Shown: piece by piece, positions 38,317-48,594 of the stretch
Layout of the letters: every line of letters begins with the position of its first letter
Position numbering within the stretch: position 1 is the first letter of the stretch
DNA from: Pantoea sp. Ep11b
Lineage (GTDB): Bacteria; Pseudomonadota; Gammaproteobacteria; Enterobacterales; Enterobacteriaceae
Length of the DNA: 64,000 nucleotides
Reading direction: 5' to 3'
Assembly: GCF_040783975.1 (NCBI RefSeq)
Contig: NZ_CP160631.1
Coordinates: 1,488,001 to 1,552,000 of the forward strand
Notes under the pieces: model-generated
What the model saw: the letters and a program-made list of their open reading frames with translations, nothing else
What the model was told of the DNA's origin: nothing
The model's database searches: none
Made by a program: the position numbers and the translations under genes

Positions 38317-39789
38317 CTAGCGCAGCGTCTCCTGCCGGTAGTGATAGCCCGTTTCGTGCGGGACAAAGCTCAGGCGATGGGTAATGCAGCCGGGCGCATC
38401 TTCGGCATGATGGGAAACAAACAGCAGTTGGGTATGTCCCTCACCGATCAGCACATCGACAAAACGTCGCACCAGCTGGCGGTTAATCGGGTCCAGCCCC
38501 TGTAGCGGCTCATCCAGAATCAGCAGCGTCGGATGTTTCACCAGGGCGCGCGCAATCAGCACCAGCCGCTGCTGGCCCCATGACAGAGAATGGAAGGGCG
38601 CATCGCCCAGCCGGTCATCCATTCCCAGCAGCGTCAGCCACTGCCGCGCCAGTGCCTTCTGCCGGTCAGAGGCGGCCTGATAGAGGCCGATCGAGTCAAA
38701 AAAGCCTGACAGAATCACGGTCCGCACGTTGGTGCTGACGCGATAATCAAGATGCAGGCTGCTGCTGACATAGCCAATATGCTGCTTGATCTCCCAGATG
38801 GTTTCGCCACTGCCGCGACGGCGGCCAAACAGCGTGAGATCGTTGCTGTAGCCCTGCGAATGATCGCCGGTGATCAGGCTTAACAGGGTCGATTTCCCGG
38901 CACCGTTCGGGCCGACAATCTGCCAGTGTTCACCTGCGCTGACCTGCCAGTTCAGCCCCTTAATGACCGGTGTATCGTGATAGGAGACGGTGCCGTCGCG
39001 CAGGATCACGCGCGGCGCGTCATCTGCCAGACGGGGAAGCTGGTCCGGCGCGTCCGCCTCCGGCAACGCCATCCCCATCAGCTGTTCACTGTGCGCCAGT
39101 TGTGCCACCAGCGCCTCGGTGAGAATGGCCCGGCGCGGCCCGCTGTGGGTCAGCGTACACTCTGCCAGCACGCCCACCTGCTGAATGAAATCGGGAATGT
39201 CATCAAAGCGATTGAGCACCAGCACCAGGGTAAAGTCCGGCTGTTGCAGGCTGCGCAGCGTGTCGGCCAGGCTGGTGCGCGACGCCACATCCAGACCGTC
39301 GAACGGCTCATCGAGGATCAGCAGATCGGGCTGCTTCATCAGCGCCTGACAGAGCAGGGTCTTGCGGGTTTCGCCGGTTGAGAGGTACTTAAAGCGACGC
39401 GATAACAGCGGCACGATGCCAAACTGGCGCGCGAGCTGTTCGCACCGGCCAGGGTCGCTGACCTCCGCCTGGATCACCTCTGCCACCGTCAGCCCGGTAT
39501 CCTCTTCTCCTTCGCTGAGCATATCGGTGTTATTGCGCTGCCACTCCTGCGCCACCAGCGTCTGCAACTGCTCCAGCGACAGCCGGACCGGCCGGCTGAA
39601 CGTGCTGCGGACCGAACCGCTCAGCGGCGGAAGTTCACCGGAGAGCGCGCGCGCCAGTGAGGATTTGCCGCTGCCGTTGGCACCAACAAACGCCCAGCTC
39701 TCGCCGCGCTGCAGGTTCAGCGTATCCAGACGCAGAACCCGGGTATCACTCAGACGAAACGTGCCTTGCGAAATGTGCAATGAAGCCAT
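38317..39789 (-). CDS. modF: ModF, double-ATPase ABC protein of the molybdate locus
   Basis: Cytosolic protein with two fused ABC ATPase domains. The ATG at 39789 gives 490 residues, the E. coli length, with GGAA upstream; earlier in-frame ATGs give non-conserved extensions. Domain 1 has Walker A GANGSGKSS, signature LSTGETRK and Walker B LLILDEPFDG. Domain 2 has GPNGAGKST, LSWGQQRL and LLILDEPLQG, and the downstream His (VSHHAED). It follows modE on the same strand. Its exact role is unresolved; context ties it to molybdate. Confidence 0.95.
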   Translation of the reverse strand: MASLHISQGTFRLSDTRVLRLDTLNLQRGESWAFVGANGSGKSSLARALSGELPPLSGSVRSTFSRPVRLSLEQLQTLVAQEWQRNNTDMLSEGEEDTGLTVAEVIQAEVSDPGRCEQLARQFGIVPLLSRRFKYLSTGETRKTLLCQALMKQPDLLILDEPFDGLDVASRTSLADTLRSLQQPDFTLVLVLNRFDDIPDFIQQVGVLAECTLTHSGPRRAILTEALVAQLAHSEQLMGMALPEADAPDQLPRLADDAPRVILRDGTVSYHDTPVIKGLNWQVSAGEHWQIVGPNGAGKSTLLSLITGDHSQGYSNDLTLFGRRRGSGETIWEIKQHIGYVSSSLHLDYRVSTNVRTVILSGFFDSIGLYQAASDRQKALARQWLTLLGMDDRLGDAPFHSLSWGQQRLVLIARALVKHPTLLILDEPLQGLDPINRQLVRRFVDVLIGEGHTQLLFVSHHAEDAPGCITHRLSFVPHETGYHYRQETLR

Positions 39790-39858
39790 GATCTGTTCCA
39801 TTTTTTGCATCGTATGAGTGAGTTGTAACCATTGCCCGTGGTGAAGTCAAATCAGGCG

Positions 39859-40641
39859 CTAGAGCAGGCTGGCGACGATGGCCTCCTCCGCATTGAAACT
39901 GGCGAACACGGCATCGCCAGGCTGTAGCGCAAGCTGATGAAGCCGATCGTTGCTCAGGGTCGCGCACAGGGTTTCGCCGCTGGCGAGCTGCATCAGCAGT
40001 TCACTTCTCAGCTCACCGGGCTCAATGGCCGTCAGGGTGGCCGCCAGATGATTGTCCTGCTCAGTCGTGTCGCGACTGACGCGGATCCACGGCGCCTTGA
40101 TCAGCACCAGCACCTCTTTACCGGCGGCCAGTTGCAGGCGATCGGCGCTGCGCTGGGTCAGCGCCACGCTGAGCCGGGTGACGCCATCGGCCAGCTGAAT
40201 AATCAGATGCTGCACCACCTGGCGGGCATCGTTGCTGATCACGGTGCCAAAGAGCTGATTGCGGGCGCTGGTCTGCAGCGAGAAACGGGCGATGGCGGCC
40301 AGCAGACTGTCGAGCGGCAGCGTGTCCTGCTGCAGGGCATCAAAGGCTTTCTGCTGAATCTGCTCCATCAGCTGGAAAAGCTGAATCAGACGCTCTCCAT
40401 AGCGGGTCAGGGTGGCACCGCCGCCGCCTTTACCGCCGGTGGCCCGCTCGACCAGGGTTTCATCCGCCATCTGGTTCATCTCATTGATCGCATCCCAGGC
40501 ACTTTTGTAGCTGATGCCGGCCAGCTTCGCGCCCTGACTAATCGATCCGGTCTGCTGAATCTGTTTGAGCAGCGCAATACGTCGCGGATCGGCAAAAAGT
40601 TTCTGATGTAAACGGATGTGAAGGGACAGTTCGGCTTCCAT
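39859..40641 (-). CDS. modE: Molybdate-responsive transcriptional regulator ModE
   Basis: Dimeric molybdate sensor that represses modABC and activates some molybdoenzyme operons. The ATG at 40641 gives 260 residues (E. coli 262) starting MEAELSLHIRLHQKLFADPRR. Residues 1-120 form the winged helix (GSISQGAKLAGISYKSAWDAI; ERATGGKGGGGATLT). Residues about 124-260 hold two Mop domains with SARNQLFGTV and the Ser/Lys-rich ligand site VLVLIKAPWI. It is divergent from acrZ and modABC. Confidence 0.96.
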   Translation of the reverse strand: MEAELSLHIRLHQKLFADPRRIALLKQIQQTGSISQGAKLAGISYKSAWDAINEMNQMADETLVERATGGKGGGGATLTRYGERLIQLFQLMEQIQQKAFDALQQDTLPLDSLLAAIARFSLQTSARNQLFGTVISNDARQVVQHLIIQLADGVTRLSVALTQRSADRLQLAAGKEVLVLIKAPWIRVSRDTTEQDNHLAATLTAIEPGELRSELLMQLASGETLCATLSNDRLHQLALQPGDAVFASFNAEEAIVASLL

Positions 40642-40777
40642 GACAGCTCCGGCAAAGGGTAAAGGCAGAGGCCGATGATAGCGGCGTTTTGTGACCAAAG
40701 TAAAAGCACGAAAAGGGCTGCGCAAAATTTTACTGACCCGTTACAATCACTTCTTTGTTCGCAGAGTGAGACTCTCC

Positions 40778-40933
40778 ATGCTGGAATTACTGAAAAGCCT
40801 CGCCGTGGCGATCCTGATGGTCCCTGTGGTGATGGCACTGATGCTGGGTATGATTTATGGCCTGGGTGAAGTGTTCAACATCTTCTCGAAAGTGGGGCAC
40901 CGCGAAAAATCTTCCGCCCGTTCGCATAATTAA
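40778..40933 (+). CDS. acrZ: AcrZ, small subunit of the AcrAB-TolC pump
   Basis: A 51-residue single-helix membrane protein that binds AcrB and modulates drug export. It starts [19 protein letters not shown] and continues [15 protein letters not shown], nearly identical to E. coli AcrZ; the tail is two residues longer. The ATG at 40778 is the conserved start although a longer open frame begins at 40691. It sits between modE and modA as in E. coli. Confidence 0.94.
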   Translation: MLELLKSLAVAILMVPVVMALMLGMIYGLGEVFNIFSKVGHREKSSARSHN

Positions 40934-40939
40934 TCTCTG

Positions 40940-40966
40940 CCACGCCCGCCGTCTGTGCGGGCGTGG
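40940..40966 (+). terminator. acrZ terminator hairpin
   Basis: CCACGCCCGC and GCGGGCGTGG form a perfect 10-bp stem with a 7-base loop, followed by TCGTTTCTT. Confidence 0.75.
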
Positions 40967-41039
40967 TCGTTTCTTCCCCTCGCTTCTGCTCAATCTTCTC
41001 TCTCTTCTGCCGATAATTTCATGACGCTGCCCGAACCGG

Positions 41040-41063
41040 CGTTGTATCATCCGCTACACAACG
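41040..41063. promoter_or_regulatory. Candidate ModE operator before modA
   Basis: CGTTGTAT and TACACAACG form an inverted repeat around a short spacer, 17 bases before the modA ATG. The outer CGTTGT/ACAACG arms resemble ModE half-sites (CGTTATAT), and the place is that of the known E. coli site; the fit is imperfect. Confidence 0.5.
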
Positions 41064-41080
41064 AATAGCCGGAGAGCATC

Positions 41081-41854
41081 ATGTCATTATCTTTTCATCG
41101 CTGGGGCCTTGCGGCGCTGGTGACCGTTTCGCTGGCCGGGCAGGCTGTGGCAGCCGATAACATTACCCTGTTTGCGGCGGCTTCCCTGACCAACGCCGTT
41201 CGGGACATTGCCAGCCGTTATCAGCAGGAAAAAGGGGTGAAAGTCGTCACCTCTTTCGCCTCCTCGTCAACGCTGGCGCGCCAGATTGAGCAGGGTGCGC
41301 CTGCCGATCTCTTTATCTCTGCCGATCAGCAGTGGATGGACGATGCGGTGGCGAAAAAAAGCGTGATTACCCGCAGTCGCTTTACCCTGCTGGGCAACGA
41401 TCTGGTGCTGGTTGCCCCTCGCCGTGCCGCCGCCCGCGCGGTCACGCTGGACGCACAGACCGACTGGAAAACCCTGCTGCACGGCGAACGTCTGGCGGTC
41501 GGCGATCCGGACCACGTTCCGGCGGGGATCTATGCGAAAGAGGCGCTGCAGACGCTGGGGGCCTGGCCGGTGGTGGCACCCCTGTTAGCGCCTGCAAACA
41601 ATGTGCGGGCGGCGCTGGCGCTGGTTGAGCGTAACGAAACCCCTTACGGCATCGTCTACGGCTCCGACGCGATCGCCAGTGATAAGGTGGCGGTGGTGGG
41701 GCGTTTTCCGGCCTCCAGCCACAAGCCCGTGGAATATCCGCTGGCGATTGTGAACGATCGCGACACGGCCAGCGTAAAAGCGTTTTATGATTACCTGAAA
41801 GGGCCGCAGGCCGCGGCGATCTTCAAACATTACGGATTTACACCGACGAAATGA
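41081..41854 (+). CDS. modA: Molybdate-binding periplasmic protein ModA
   Basis: Periplasmic receptor of the high-affinity molybdate ABC transporter. The 257-residue precursor has a signal peptide ending near residue 24 (GQAVAADNIT). The mature protein opens with TLFAAASLTNAVRDIA and has SFASSSTLARQIEQGAPADLFISADQ, the typical oxyanion-site segments. A CCGGAGAG ribosome-binding site precedes the ATG. The stop overlaps modB by four bases. Confidence 0.97.
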   Translation: MSLSFHRWGLAALVTVSLAGQAVAADNITLFAAASLTNAVRDIASRYQQEKGVKVVTSFASSSTLARQIEQGAPADLFISADQQWMDDAVAKKSVITRSRFTLLGNDLVLVAPRRAAARAVTLDAQTDWKTLLHGERLAVGDPDHVPAGIYAKEALQTLGAWPVVAPLLAPANNVRAALALVERNETPYGIVYGSDAIASDKVAVVGRFPASSHKPVEYPLAIVNDRDTASVKAFYDYLKGPQAAAIFKHYGFTPTK

Positions 41855-42540
41855 TACTCAGCGATCCCGAATGGCAGGCGGTAGTGCTTAGCCTTAAAGT
41901 CTCTGGCATAGCCGTGCTTGGCAGTCTGCCGTTTGGCATCCTGATGGCGTGGATTCTGGTGCGCTGCCGTTTTCCCGGCAAGGCGCTGCTCGACAGCCTG
42001 ATCCACCTGCCGCTGGTGCTGCCGCCGGTGGTGGTGGGCTATCTGCTGCTGATTACCCTGGGCCGCCGCGGCATCATCGGAGAAAAGTTCTACGACTGGT
42101 TCGGGTTCAGCTTCGCGTTCAGCTGGCGCGGAGCCGCACTGGCGTCGGCCGTGATTGCGTTTCCGTTGATGGTGCGCGCCATCCGTCTGGCGCTGGAGGC
42201 GGTGGATAGCCGGCTGGAGCAGGCGGCACGCACGCTGGGCGCCGGCCGCTGGCGGGTCTTCCTGACCATCACGCTGCCGCTGACTCTGCCGGGCGTGATC
42301 GTCGGCACGGTGCTGGCTTTTGCCCGATCGCTGGGCGAGTTCGGCGCCACCATCACCTTTGTCTCGAATATTCCCGGCGAGACGCGCACGCTGCCGCTGG
42401 CGATGTATACCCTGATCGAAACGCCCGGCGCGGAAGGGGCGGCGGCGCGGCTCTGCGTTATCGCTATCGTGCTGGCGCTCGCCTCGCTGCTGGCGTCGGA
42501 ATGGCTGGCACGGCAGAGCCGCAAGCGGATGGGGAACTGA
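41851..42540 (+). CDS. modB: Molybdate ABC transporter permease ModB
   Basis: Inner-membrane channel of ModABC. The 229-residue protein has about five hydrophobic helices and the permease-ATPase coupling loop [22 protein letters not shown] near residue 130. [10 protein letters not shown] near residue 55 is typical of ModB. ATGA overlap with modA and one-base overlap with modC (TGATG) show a tight operon. Confidence 0.97.
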   Translation: MILSDPEWQAVVLSLKVSGIAVLGSLPFGILMAWILVRCRFPGKALLDSLIHLPLVLPPVVVGYLLLITLGRRGIIGEKFYDWFGFSFAFSWRGAALASAVIAFPLMVRAIRLALEAVDSRLEQAARTLGAGRWRVFLTITLPLTLPGVIVGTVLAFARSLGEFGATITFVSNIPGETRTLPLAMYTLIETPGAEGAAARLCVIAIVLALASLLASEWLARQSRKRMGN

Positions 42541-43598
42541 TGCTATCACTTAACTTTACTCAGCAGCAGGGCGACCACCAGCTGGAGATAGACCTGCAGA
42601 TCCCGGCCAGGGGGATCACCGCCATCTTTGGTGTCTCCGGCGCCGGGAAAACCTCGCTGATCAACGCCATCAGCGGCCTGACGCAGCCGCAGCACGGACG
42701 CATCCAGCTGAAAGATCGTCTGCTGTTCGACGCGGAGCAGCAGATCTCGCTGCCGCCGGAGAAGCGGCGCATCGGCTATGTGTTCCAGGATGCGCGGCTG
42801 TTTCCGCACTATCGGGTGCGGGGCAACCTGCAATATGGCATGGCATCGGGGATGAAAGCGCAGTTCGATAATCTGGTGTCGCTGCTGGGCCTGGAGGCGC
42901 TGCTGGCTCGCTTTCCCCGGTCGCTGTCGGGCGGGGAAAAACAGCGGGTGGCGATAGGCCGTGCACTGCTGACCGCACCGGATATGCTGCTGCTGGATGA
43001 GCCGCTGGCGTCGCTGGATCTGCCGCGTAAACGGGAACTGATGCCCTATCTGCAGAAGCTGGCGAAGCAGGTCGATATCCCCATGCTCTACGTTTCGCAC
43101 AGCCTGGAGGAGATCCTGCAGCTGGCCGATAATGTGCTGGTGCTGGATGCGGGCAAAGTCAAAGCTTTTGGTCCGCTGGAGCGGGTCTGGAGCAGCAGCG
43201 CGATGCGGCCGTGGCTGCCGGTGAGCGAGCTGACCAGCGTGCTGCGGGTGCAGGTGCTGGAACAGCATCCCGACTATCCGATGACAGCACTGTCGCTGGG
43301 CGATCAGCACATCTGGGTCAGCCGGGTGAATCAGCCGGTCAAAACGCCGCTGCGTATCCGCATCGCGTCAGCCGACGTTTCGCTGGCGCTGCAACCGCCG
43401 CAGCACAGCTCGATCCGCAACATCTTACCGGCGCAGGTGGTGGAGCTGCTGGAGGTCGGAGATCAGGTTGAGGTGAAGCTGCGCATCGGCATCAGCGAAC
43501 TCTGGGCGCGCATCACGCCCTGGGCGCGTGATGAGCTGGGCATCCGGCCCGATCAGTGGCTGTATGCCCAGATAAAGAGCGTCTCGGTGACGCCCTGA
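42540..43598 (+). CDS. modC: Molybdate ABC transporter ATP-binding protein ModC
   Basis: ATPase of the molybdate importer. The ATG at 42540 gives 352 residues, as in E. coli. It has Walker [10 protein letters not shown], signature [10 protein letters not shown], Walker [13 protein letters not shown] and H-loop LYVSHS. A C-terminal Mop/TOBE domain (about 290-352) can bind molybdate and feed back on transport. It abuts the convergent ybhA stop with no gap. Confidence 0.97.
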   Translation: MLSLNFTQQQGDHQLEIDLQIPARGITAIFGVSGAGKTSLINAISGLTQPQHGRIQLKDRLLFDAEQQISLPPEKRRIGYVFQDARLFPHYRVRGNLQYGMASGMKAQFDNLVSLLGLEALLARFPRSLSGGEKQRVAIGRALLTAPDMLLLDEPLASLDLPRKRELMPYLQKLAKQVDIPMLYVSHSLEEILQLADNVLVLDAGKVKAFGPLERVWSSSAMRPWLPVSELTSVLRVQVLEQHPDYPMTALSLGDQHIWVSRVNQPVKTPLRIRIASADVSLALQPPQHSSIRNILPAQVVELLEVGDQVEVKLRIGISELWARITPWARDELGIRPDQWLYAQIKSVSVTP

Positions 43599-44417
43599 TT
43601 ACAGCACGTACCGATAGAGGGTATCGGCAATACCGGGTTCCAGGTTGGTGCCGATCACCACTTTCGCCCGCGCCCGGATCGCCTCATCGGCATTGCCCAT
43701 CGCTACGCCGAGCCCGGCCGTTTCCAGCATGCTGAGATCGTTATAGTTATCGCCGAACGCAATCACATCATCCATGGTAAGGCCCAGTGATTCGACCCAC
43801 TGCGCCAGCCGTCTGCCTTTGCTGTTACCCCCCTTCGCGATATCCACCTGATCGTGCCAGGACCACTCACACGCCAGGCCCAGCTCCGCTTCAACCGTGC
43901 GGGCGAACTGCTGCAGTTCGGGGATGTTTTCGTGCGACAGGGCAAACTTCCAGATCGCACCGGCGTCACGCGCAGCCTGCGCCAGGTCGGGCACCTGACG
44001 GAACAGCGGGCGCTGGTGGGGCGGCAGAGATTCGGCCCATTTCAGGGTGCGCGTCACATGACCGGTCGGGGTCTGATAGAGCATCGCGTCATCCACATAG
44101 AGCAGCCCGTGAATCTGCTGACGATCCAGCATCTCAATCACCTGTAAAGCCCGCGCCGGTTCCAGCGGATCGGCGGCCAGCACCTTTTTCGCCTGGTAAT
44201 CATACAGGTAGGTGCCATTACAGCAGATTGCGGGTGTATCCAGTTGTAATGCCTGGTAAAAAGGGTGAATGGCGCAGTGATGGCGTCCGGTAACGATAGC
44301 GACATGCACGCCTGCCTGGCGTGCCTGGTTCAGGGCTTCAATTGACTGCGGCAGAATCGTTTTAGCTGGGGTCAGCAGCGTGCCGTCGAGGTCGAGGGCA
44401 ATGACACGGTAGCGCAT
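43599..44417 (-). CDS. ybhA: HAD-family pyridoxal phosphate phosphatase YbhA
   Basis: Cof-type HAD hydrolase that dephosphorylates pyridoxal phosphate and sugar phosphates in E. coli. The ATG at 44417 gives 272 residues, the E. coli length; an in-frame start 12 codons earlier is not conserved. It has the catalytic motif ALDLDGTLLTP (nucleophile Asp), the cap-domain segment CCNGTYLYDY, and the motif III/IV region KGGNSKGRRL and FGDNYNDLSML. Divergent from pgl. Confidence 0.93.
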   Translation of the reverse strand: MRYRVIALDLDGTLLTPAKTILPQSIEALNQARQAGVHVAIVTGRHHCAIHPFYQALQLDTPAICCNGTYLYDYQAKKVLAADPLEPARALQVIEMLDRQQIHGLLYVDDAMLYQTPTGHVTRTLKWAESLPPHQRPLFRQVPDLAQAARDAGAIWKFALSHENIPELQQFARTVEAELGLACEWSWHDQVDIAKGGNSKGRRLAQWVESLGLTMDDVIAFGDNYNDLSMLETAGLGVAMGNADEAIRARAKVVIGTNLEPGIADTLYRYVL

Positions 44418-44572
44418 TAATCCTTCCATTTTTCCGGGTTTACAGGAGGTCAAGTCTACACCTGCCCACCACCCGGAGACAAAAAACCGGACACAAATGA
44501 TTTCAGCGTCGGGCCGTAAAACGCGCTACAGTGAGTCACAGATCATGAACAGGCAGCAAAAAAGGAGAATGC

Positions 44573-45574
44573 ATGAAACAGGTTGTCTACACCGCCAGTC
44601 CCGAGAGCCAGCAGATTCACGTCTGGCAGATGAATGATGAGGGCGGGCTGACGTTGCTTCAGGTGACGGATGTCGCCGGCCAGGTTCAGCCGATGGTGGT
44701 GAGTCCAAAACGCGATTTTCTCTATGTCGGTGTGCGTCCCAATTTCCGCGTGCTGGCGTTTCGTATCGCCGCCGATGGCACGCTGACCGAGGCGGGCCAG
44801 GCGCCGCTGCCCGGCAGCCCGACTCACATCTCCACCGATCATCAGGGCCGGTTTCTGTTCTGCGGCTCTTACAATGATGCCTGCGTCAGCGTCAGCCCGA
44901 TCGATGAAGAGGGCATTCCGCAGGCACCGCTGCAGGTTATTAACGGCCTTGACGGCTGTCACTCCGCCAATATCGATAACGACAACACGACGCTCTATGT
45001 TCCGGCACTGAAGCAGGATCGCATCTGCCTGTTTGCGCTGAATGAGGCGGGTCAGCTGACGCCGCGCCCGCAGGCGCAGGTGACGACGGTGGAAGGTGCC
45101 GGTCCGCGCCATATGCAGTTCCATCCGGGCGGCCACTACGCCTACTGCGTTAACGAACTCGACAGCACGGTTGAGGTCTGGGCATTGAATAATGGTGAAG
45201 GCGAAGCCGAAAGCGTGCAGACGCTGGATATGATGCCGCCGGACTTTAGCGGCACGCGCTGGGCCGCCGATATTCATCTGACGCCCGATGGCCGCTTCCT
45301 CTATGCCTGCGATCGCACCAGCAGCACGCTGGCGATCTTCAGCGTCAGCGAAGCGGGCGATGAGCTGACCCTGGAAGGGTTCCAGCCGACCGAAACCCAG
45401 CCGCGCGGCTTTAATATCGATCACAGCGGACGTTTTCTGGTGGCCGCCGGGCAGAAATCTCATCACATCGAAGTCTATGCGATTAGCGAACCCAAAGGGC
45501 TGTTGCAGCCGCTGGGCCGTTATGCGGTAGGGCAGGGGCCGATGTGGGTGGTGATCCACGCACTGCAGGCGTAA
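44573..45574 (+). CDS. pgl: 6-phosphogluconolactonase (YbhE type)
   Basis: Hydrolyses 6-phosphogluconolactone in the oxidative pentose phosphate pathway. The 333-residue protein (E. coli 331) is a seven-bladed propeller. Signature segments are [41 protein letters not shown] and [16 protein letters not shown]. An AAAGGAGAAT ribosome-binding site precedes the ATG. The E. coli ybhD/H/I/J/C genes that follow pgl there are absent here. Confidence 0.96.
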   Translation: MKQVVYTASPESQQIHVWQMNDEGGLTLLQVTDVAGQVQPMVVSPKRDFLYVGVRPNFRVLAFRIAADGTLTEAGQAPLPGSPTHISTDHQGRFLFCGSYNDACVSVSPIDEEGIPQAPLQVINGLDGCHSANIDNDNTTLYVPALKQDRICLFALNEAGQLTPRPQAQVTTVEGAGPRHMQFHPGGHYAYCVNELDSTVEVWALNNGEGEAESVQTLDMMPPDFSGTRWAADIHLTPDGRFLYACDRTSSTLAIFSVSEAGDELTLEGFQPTETQPRGFNIDHSGRFLVAAGQKSHHIEVYAISEPKGLLQPLGRYAVGQGPMWVVIHALQA

Positions 45575-45587
45575 CCCGTCACGAAAG

Positions 45588-45613
45588 ACGCCTCTCCCGG
45601 GCGGGAGAGGCGT
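45588..45613. terminator. Long hairpin between pgl and ybhB
   Basis: ACGCCTCTCCC-GGGC-GGGAGAGGCGT is a perfect 11-bp stem between convergent genes. It lacks a U-tract but is stable enough to protect or end both messages. Confidence 0.7.
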
Positions 45614-45619
45614 ACTGCA

Positions 45620-46096
45620 CTACTGATAGTTCACGGTCAGCGAGGCACTTGCCAGCGCGTGGAAATGCACGTTAAAGCCGACCATCGCGCCGCTGGCACC
45701 CTCATCTACCTCAATTGTCTCCACATCCAGCGCATGCACGGTGAAGATGTAGCGATGGGTTTCGCCCTGTGGCGGCGCGGCGCCACCGTAGCCCGCCTGA
45801 CCGAAATCGGTACGGGTCTGGATCGCGCCTGCGGGCAGTGAGGCTTTGCCGGAACCGGCACCCTGCGGCAGTGACGTGGTGCTGGCCGGAATGTTTGCTA
45901 CCACCCAGTGCCACCAGCCGGAGCCGGTCGGCGCGTCAGGATCGTAGCAGGTCACGACAAAACTTCGGGTGCCTTCGGGGGCCTCTTCCCAGGCCAGATG
46001 GGGAGAGATATTCTCGCCCTGATACCCCATGCCGTTGAAAACATGCTTTTCAGGCATCTTCTCGCCGTCATTAAAATCCTGACTCACAATGCGCAT
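45620..46096 (-). CDS. ybhB: YbhB, PEBP-family protein
   Basis: Phosphatidylethanolamine-binding/Raf-kinase-inhibitor-like protein of 158 residues, E. coli length, from the ATG at 46096 behind GAGGAG. Conserved anion-pocket motifs are YDPDAPTGSGWWHWVVANIP, PPQGETHRYIFTVHAL and a C-terminal GFNVHFHALASASL. No signal peptide is visible, so it is cytosolic. The cellular role is unclear. Confidence 0.94.
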   Translation of the reverse strand: MRIVSQDFNDGEKMPEKHVFNGMGYQGENISPHLAWEEAPEGTRSFVVTCYDPDAPTGSGWWHWVVANIPASTTSLPQGAGSGKASLPAGAIQTRTDFGQAGYGGAAPPQGETHRYIFTVHALDVETIEVDEGASGAMVGFNVHFHALASASLTVNYQ

Positions 46097-46171
46097 CACA
46101 TCTCCTCGATTGTCGATGAATAGTCTTTCATCATAACCAAAAGCGCCACCCATGCCAGGGGGCCACCCGCC

Positions 46172-47476
46172 TCAGCCGCTAAAATGTTGCGGATGCGCCA
46201 GCGCGCCGCCAATCGCCTGCACCAGCTGACTCAGCGCCTGCGGCGTAATGATATAGGGCGGCATCAGGTAGATGAGCCGGCCAAACGGCCGGATCCAGAC
46301 ACCCTGCTCCACAAAGAACTGCTGCAGCGCCGCCATATTGACCGGCTGATGCGTCTCTACCACGCCAATCGCGCCCAGCACGCGCACATCCGCCACCTGC
46401 GGTGAGCTGCGCAGCGGCAGCAGTTCGGCCCGCAGCTGCTGTTCGATACCCGCCACCTGCTGCTGCCAGTGCCCCTCGGCCAGCATCGTCAGGCTCTCTG
46501 CCGCCACCGCGCAGGCCAGCGGATTGCCCATAAAGGTCGGGCCATGCATAAAGCACCCGGCTGCGCTGCGGCTGATGGTGTCGGCCACCTCGCGGGTGGT
46601 CAGGGTAGCGGAGAGCGTCATCATGCCGCCGGTCAGCGCTTTGCCAACACAGAGGATATCCGGCGTGATGCCCGCATGTTCACAGGCAAACAGTTTGCCG
46701 GTGCGGCCAAAACCGGTGGCGATCTCATCGGCAATCAGCAGCACGCCATAGCGGTCACACGCCTCACGCACCTGCTGCAGGTAGCGCGGATGATAGAGAC
46801 GCATGCCGCCTGCGCCCTGCACGATCGGCTCCAGGATCACCGCCGCCAGCTGCCGGTGATGTGTGTCGATAAGCCGGGCGAAATCGTCGAAATCGGCCGG
46901 GTTCCACGCCTCATCAAAGCCGCAGGCCGGTGCCGCCGCAAAGTGATGTTCGGGCAGATAGCCGCGCCACAGACTGTGCATCGAGTTCTCAGGATCGCAC
47001 ACTGACATCGCGGCAAAGGTATCGCCGTGATAGCCGCGTTTCAGCGTCAGAAACTGCTGGCGGGTTTCGCCCCGTCCCAGCCAGTACTGCAGCGCCATCT
47101 TCATCGAGACTTCCACCGCCACCGAGCCGGAATCAGCCAGAAAGACGCACTCCAGCGGATCGGCCGTCATCGCCACCAGCTGACGACAGAGCGCCACCGC
47201 CGCCGGGTGGGTAATGCCGCCAAACATGACGTGCGACATCTGTGAAGCCTGCTCCGTCAGCGCCCGGTTCAGACGCGGATGGTTGTAGCCGTGGATCGCC
47301 GCCCACCACGAGGACATACCGTCCACCAGTTCGCGCCCATCGGCCAGCTGCAGCTGAAAACCGTGTGCAGCGACCACCGGATAGCAGGGCAGCGGATCCT
47401 GCATTGAGGTGTAAGGATGCCAGATATGCTGGCGGTCAAAACGGGCATCGTCTGCGGAAAAAACGGCGGTAGTCAT
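46172..47476 (-). CDS. bioA: Adenosylmethionine-8-amino-7-oxononanoate transaminase
   Basis: PLP enzyme converting KAPA to DAPA with S-adenosylmethionine as amino donor, the third-last step of biotin synthesis. The ATG at 47476 gives 434 residues. It has [23 protein letters not shown], the PLP-phosphate region [29 protein letters not shown], the acidic [12 protein letters not shown] and the Schiff-base Lys in [10 protein letters not shown]. It is divergent from bioBFCD across the shared BirA operator. Confidence 0.97.
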   Translation of the reverse strand: MTTAVFSADDARFDRQHIWHPYTSMQDPLPCYPVVAAHGFQLQLADGRELVDGMSSWWAAIHGYNHPRLNRALTEQASQMSHVMFGGITHPAAVALCRQLVAMTADPLECVFLADSGSVAVEVSMKMALQYWLGRGETRQQFLTLKRGYHGDTFAAMSVCDPENSMHSLWRGYLPEHHFAAAPACGFDEAWNPADFDDFARLIDTHHRQLAAVILEPIVQGAGGMRLYHPRYLQQVREACDRYGVLLIADEIATGFGRTGKLFACEHAGITPDILCVGKALTGGMMTLSATLTTREVADTISRSAAGCFMHGPTFMGNPLACAVAAESLTMLAEGHWQQQVAGIEQQLRAELLPLRSSPQVADVRVLGAIGVVETHQPVNMAALQQFFVEQGVWIRPFGRLIYLMPPYIITPQALSQLVQAIGGALAHPQHFSG

Positions 47477-47481
47477 CGGAG

Positions 47482-47514
47482 TTGTAAACCAAAATAAAAA
47501 AATATAGTTTACAA
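47482..47514. promoter_or_regulatory. BirA (biotin) operator between bioA and bioB
   Basis: TTGTAAAC and GTTTACAA form perfect 8-base arms separated by 17 AT-rich bases, matching the enterobacterial bio operator bound by biotinyl-5'-AMP-loaded BirA. It lies six bases from the bioA start codon and within the divergent promoter pair, so one site should repress both directions. Confidence 0.93.
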
Positions 47515-47562
47515 GTATAACCCTGCTTTTCGTCGGGATGACACCCTTTTCTGGAGTAAGTA

Positions 47563-48594
47563 ATGGCTCAACGCTGGACAATTGCACAGGCGCAAGCCCT
47601 GTTTGATGCACCTTTTCTTGAACTGATGTTTAAAGCGCAGCAGGTGCATCGTGAGCACTTCGATCCGCGCCAGGTGCAGGTCAGTACCCTGTTGTCGATC
47701 AAAACCGGCGCCTGTCCGGAAGACTGCAAATATTGCCCGCAGAGCGCGCGCTACAAGACCGGCCTGGAGTCGGAACGTCTGATGGAGGTGGAGGAGGTCC
47801 TGGCCTCTGCGCGTCAGGCGAAAGCCGCCGGGTCGACCCGTTTCTGCATGGGGGCGGCGTGGAAAAATCCTCACGAGCGCGACATGCCCTATCTGGAAAA
47901 GATGGTGGAAGGCGTTAAAGCGATGGGGATGGAAACCTGTATGACGCTGGGCACGCTCAGCGAGCAGCAGGCGCAGCGCCTGGCGGGCGCGGGCCTGGAT
48001 TTTTACAACCATAATCTCGACACCTCGCCGGAGTTCTATGGCTCCATCATCACCACCCGCAGCTATCAGGAGCGTCTGGATACGCTGGGCAAAGTGCGCG
48101 ACGCCGGGATTAAGGTCTGTTCAGGCGGCATTGTCGGCCTGGGCGAAACCGTAAACGACCGCGCCGGGCTGCTGGTGCAGTTAGCCAATCTGCCGACGCC
48201 GCCGGAGAGCGTGCCGATCAACATGCTGGTCAAGGTCAAAGGCACGCCGCTGGCCGATAACGAGGATGTGGAGCCGTTCGATTTTATCCGCACTATTGCG
48301 GTGGCGCGCATCATGATGCCGACCTCGCACGTCCGTCTGTCGGCGGGCCGTGAGCAGATGAGCGAGCAGACCCAGGCGATGTGCTTTATGGCCGGGGCCA
48401 ACTCGATTTTCTACGGCTGCAAACTGCTGACCACGCCGAACCCGGAAGAGGATAAAGACCGCGTGCTGTTCCGCAAGCTGGGACTTAACCCGGAACATAC
48501 GCACACCCATCATGGCGATCAGCAGCAGGCGCAGGCACTCAGCGAGCAGCTTTTCCATGCCGACACTGAACAGTTCTACAACGCGGCGCTGTAA
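47563..48594 (+). CDS. bioB: Biotin synthase
   Basis: Radical-SAM enzyme inserting sulfur into dethiobiotin. The 343-residue protein has the [4Fe-4S] motif [14 protein letters not shown] at about 53-66, [26 protein letters not shown] and the [2Fe-2S] Arg ligand in [10 protein letters not shown]. Length is close to E. coli (346). Its stop overlaps the bioF start by one base (TAATG). Confidence 0.98.
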   Translation: MAQRWTIAQAQALFDAPFLELMFKAQQVHREHFDPRQVQVSTLLSIKTGACPEDCKYCPQSARYKTGLESERLMEVEEVLASARQAKAAGSTRFCMGAAWKNPHERDMPYLEKMVEGVKAMGMETCMTLGTLSEQQAQRLAGAGLDFYNHNLDTSPEFYGSIITTRSYQERLDTLGKVRDAGIKVCSGGIVGLGETVNDRAGLLVQLANLPTPPESVPINMLVKVKGTPLADNEDVEPFDFIRTIAVARIMMPTSHVRLSAGREQMSEQTQAMCFMAGANSIFYGCKLLTTPNPEEDKDRVLFRKLGLNPEHTHTHHGDQQQAQALSEQLFHADTEQFYNAAL

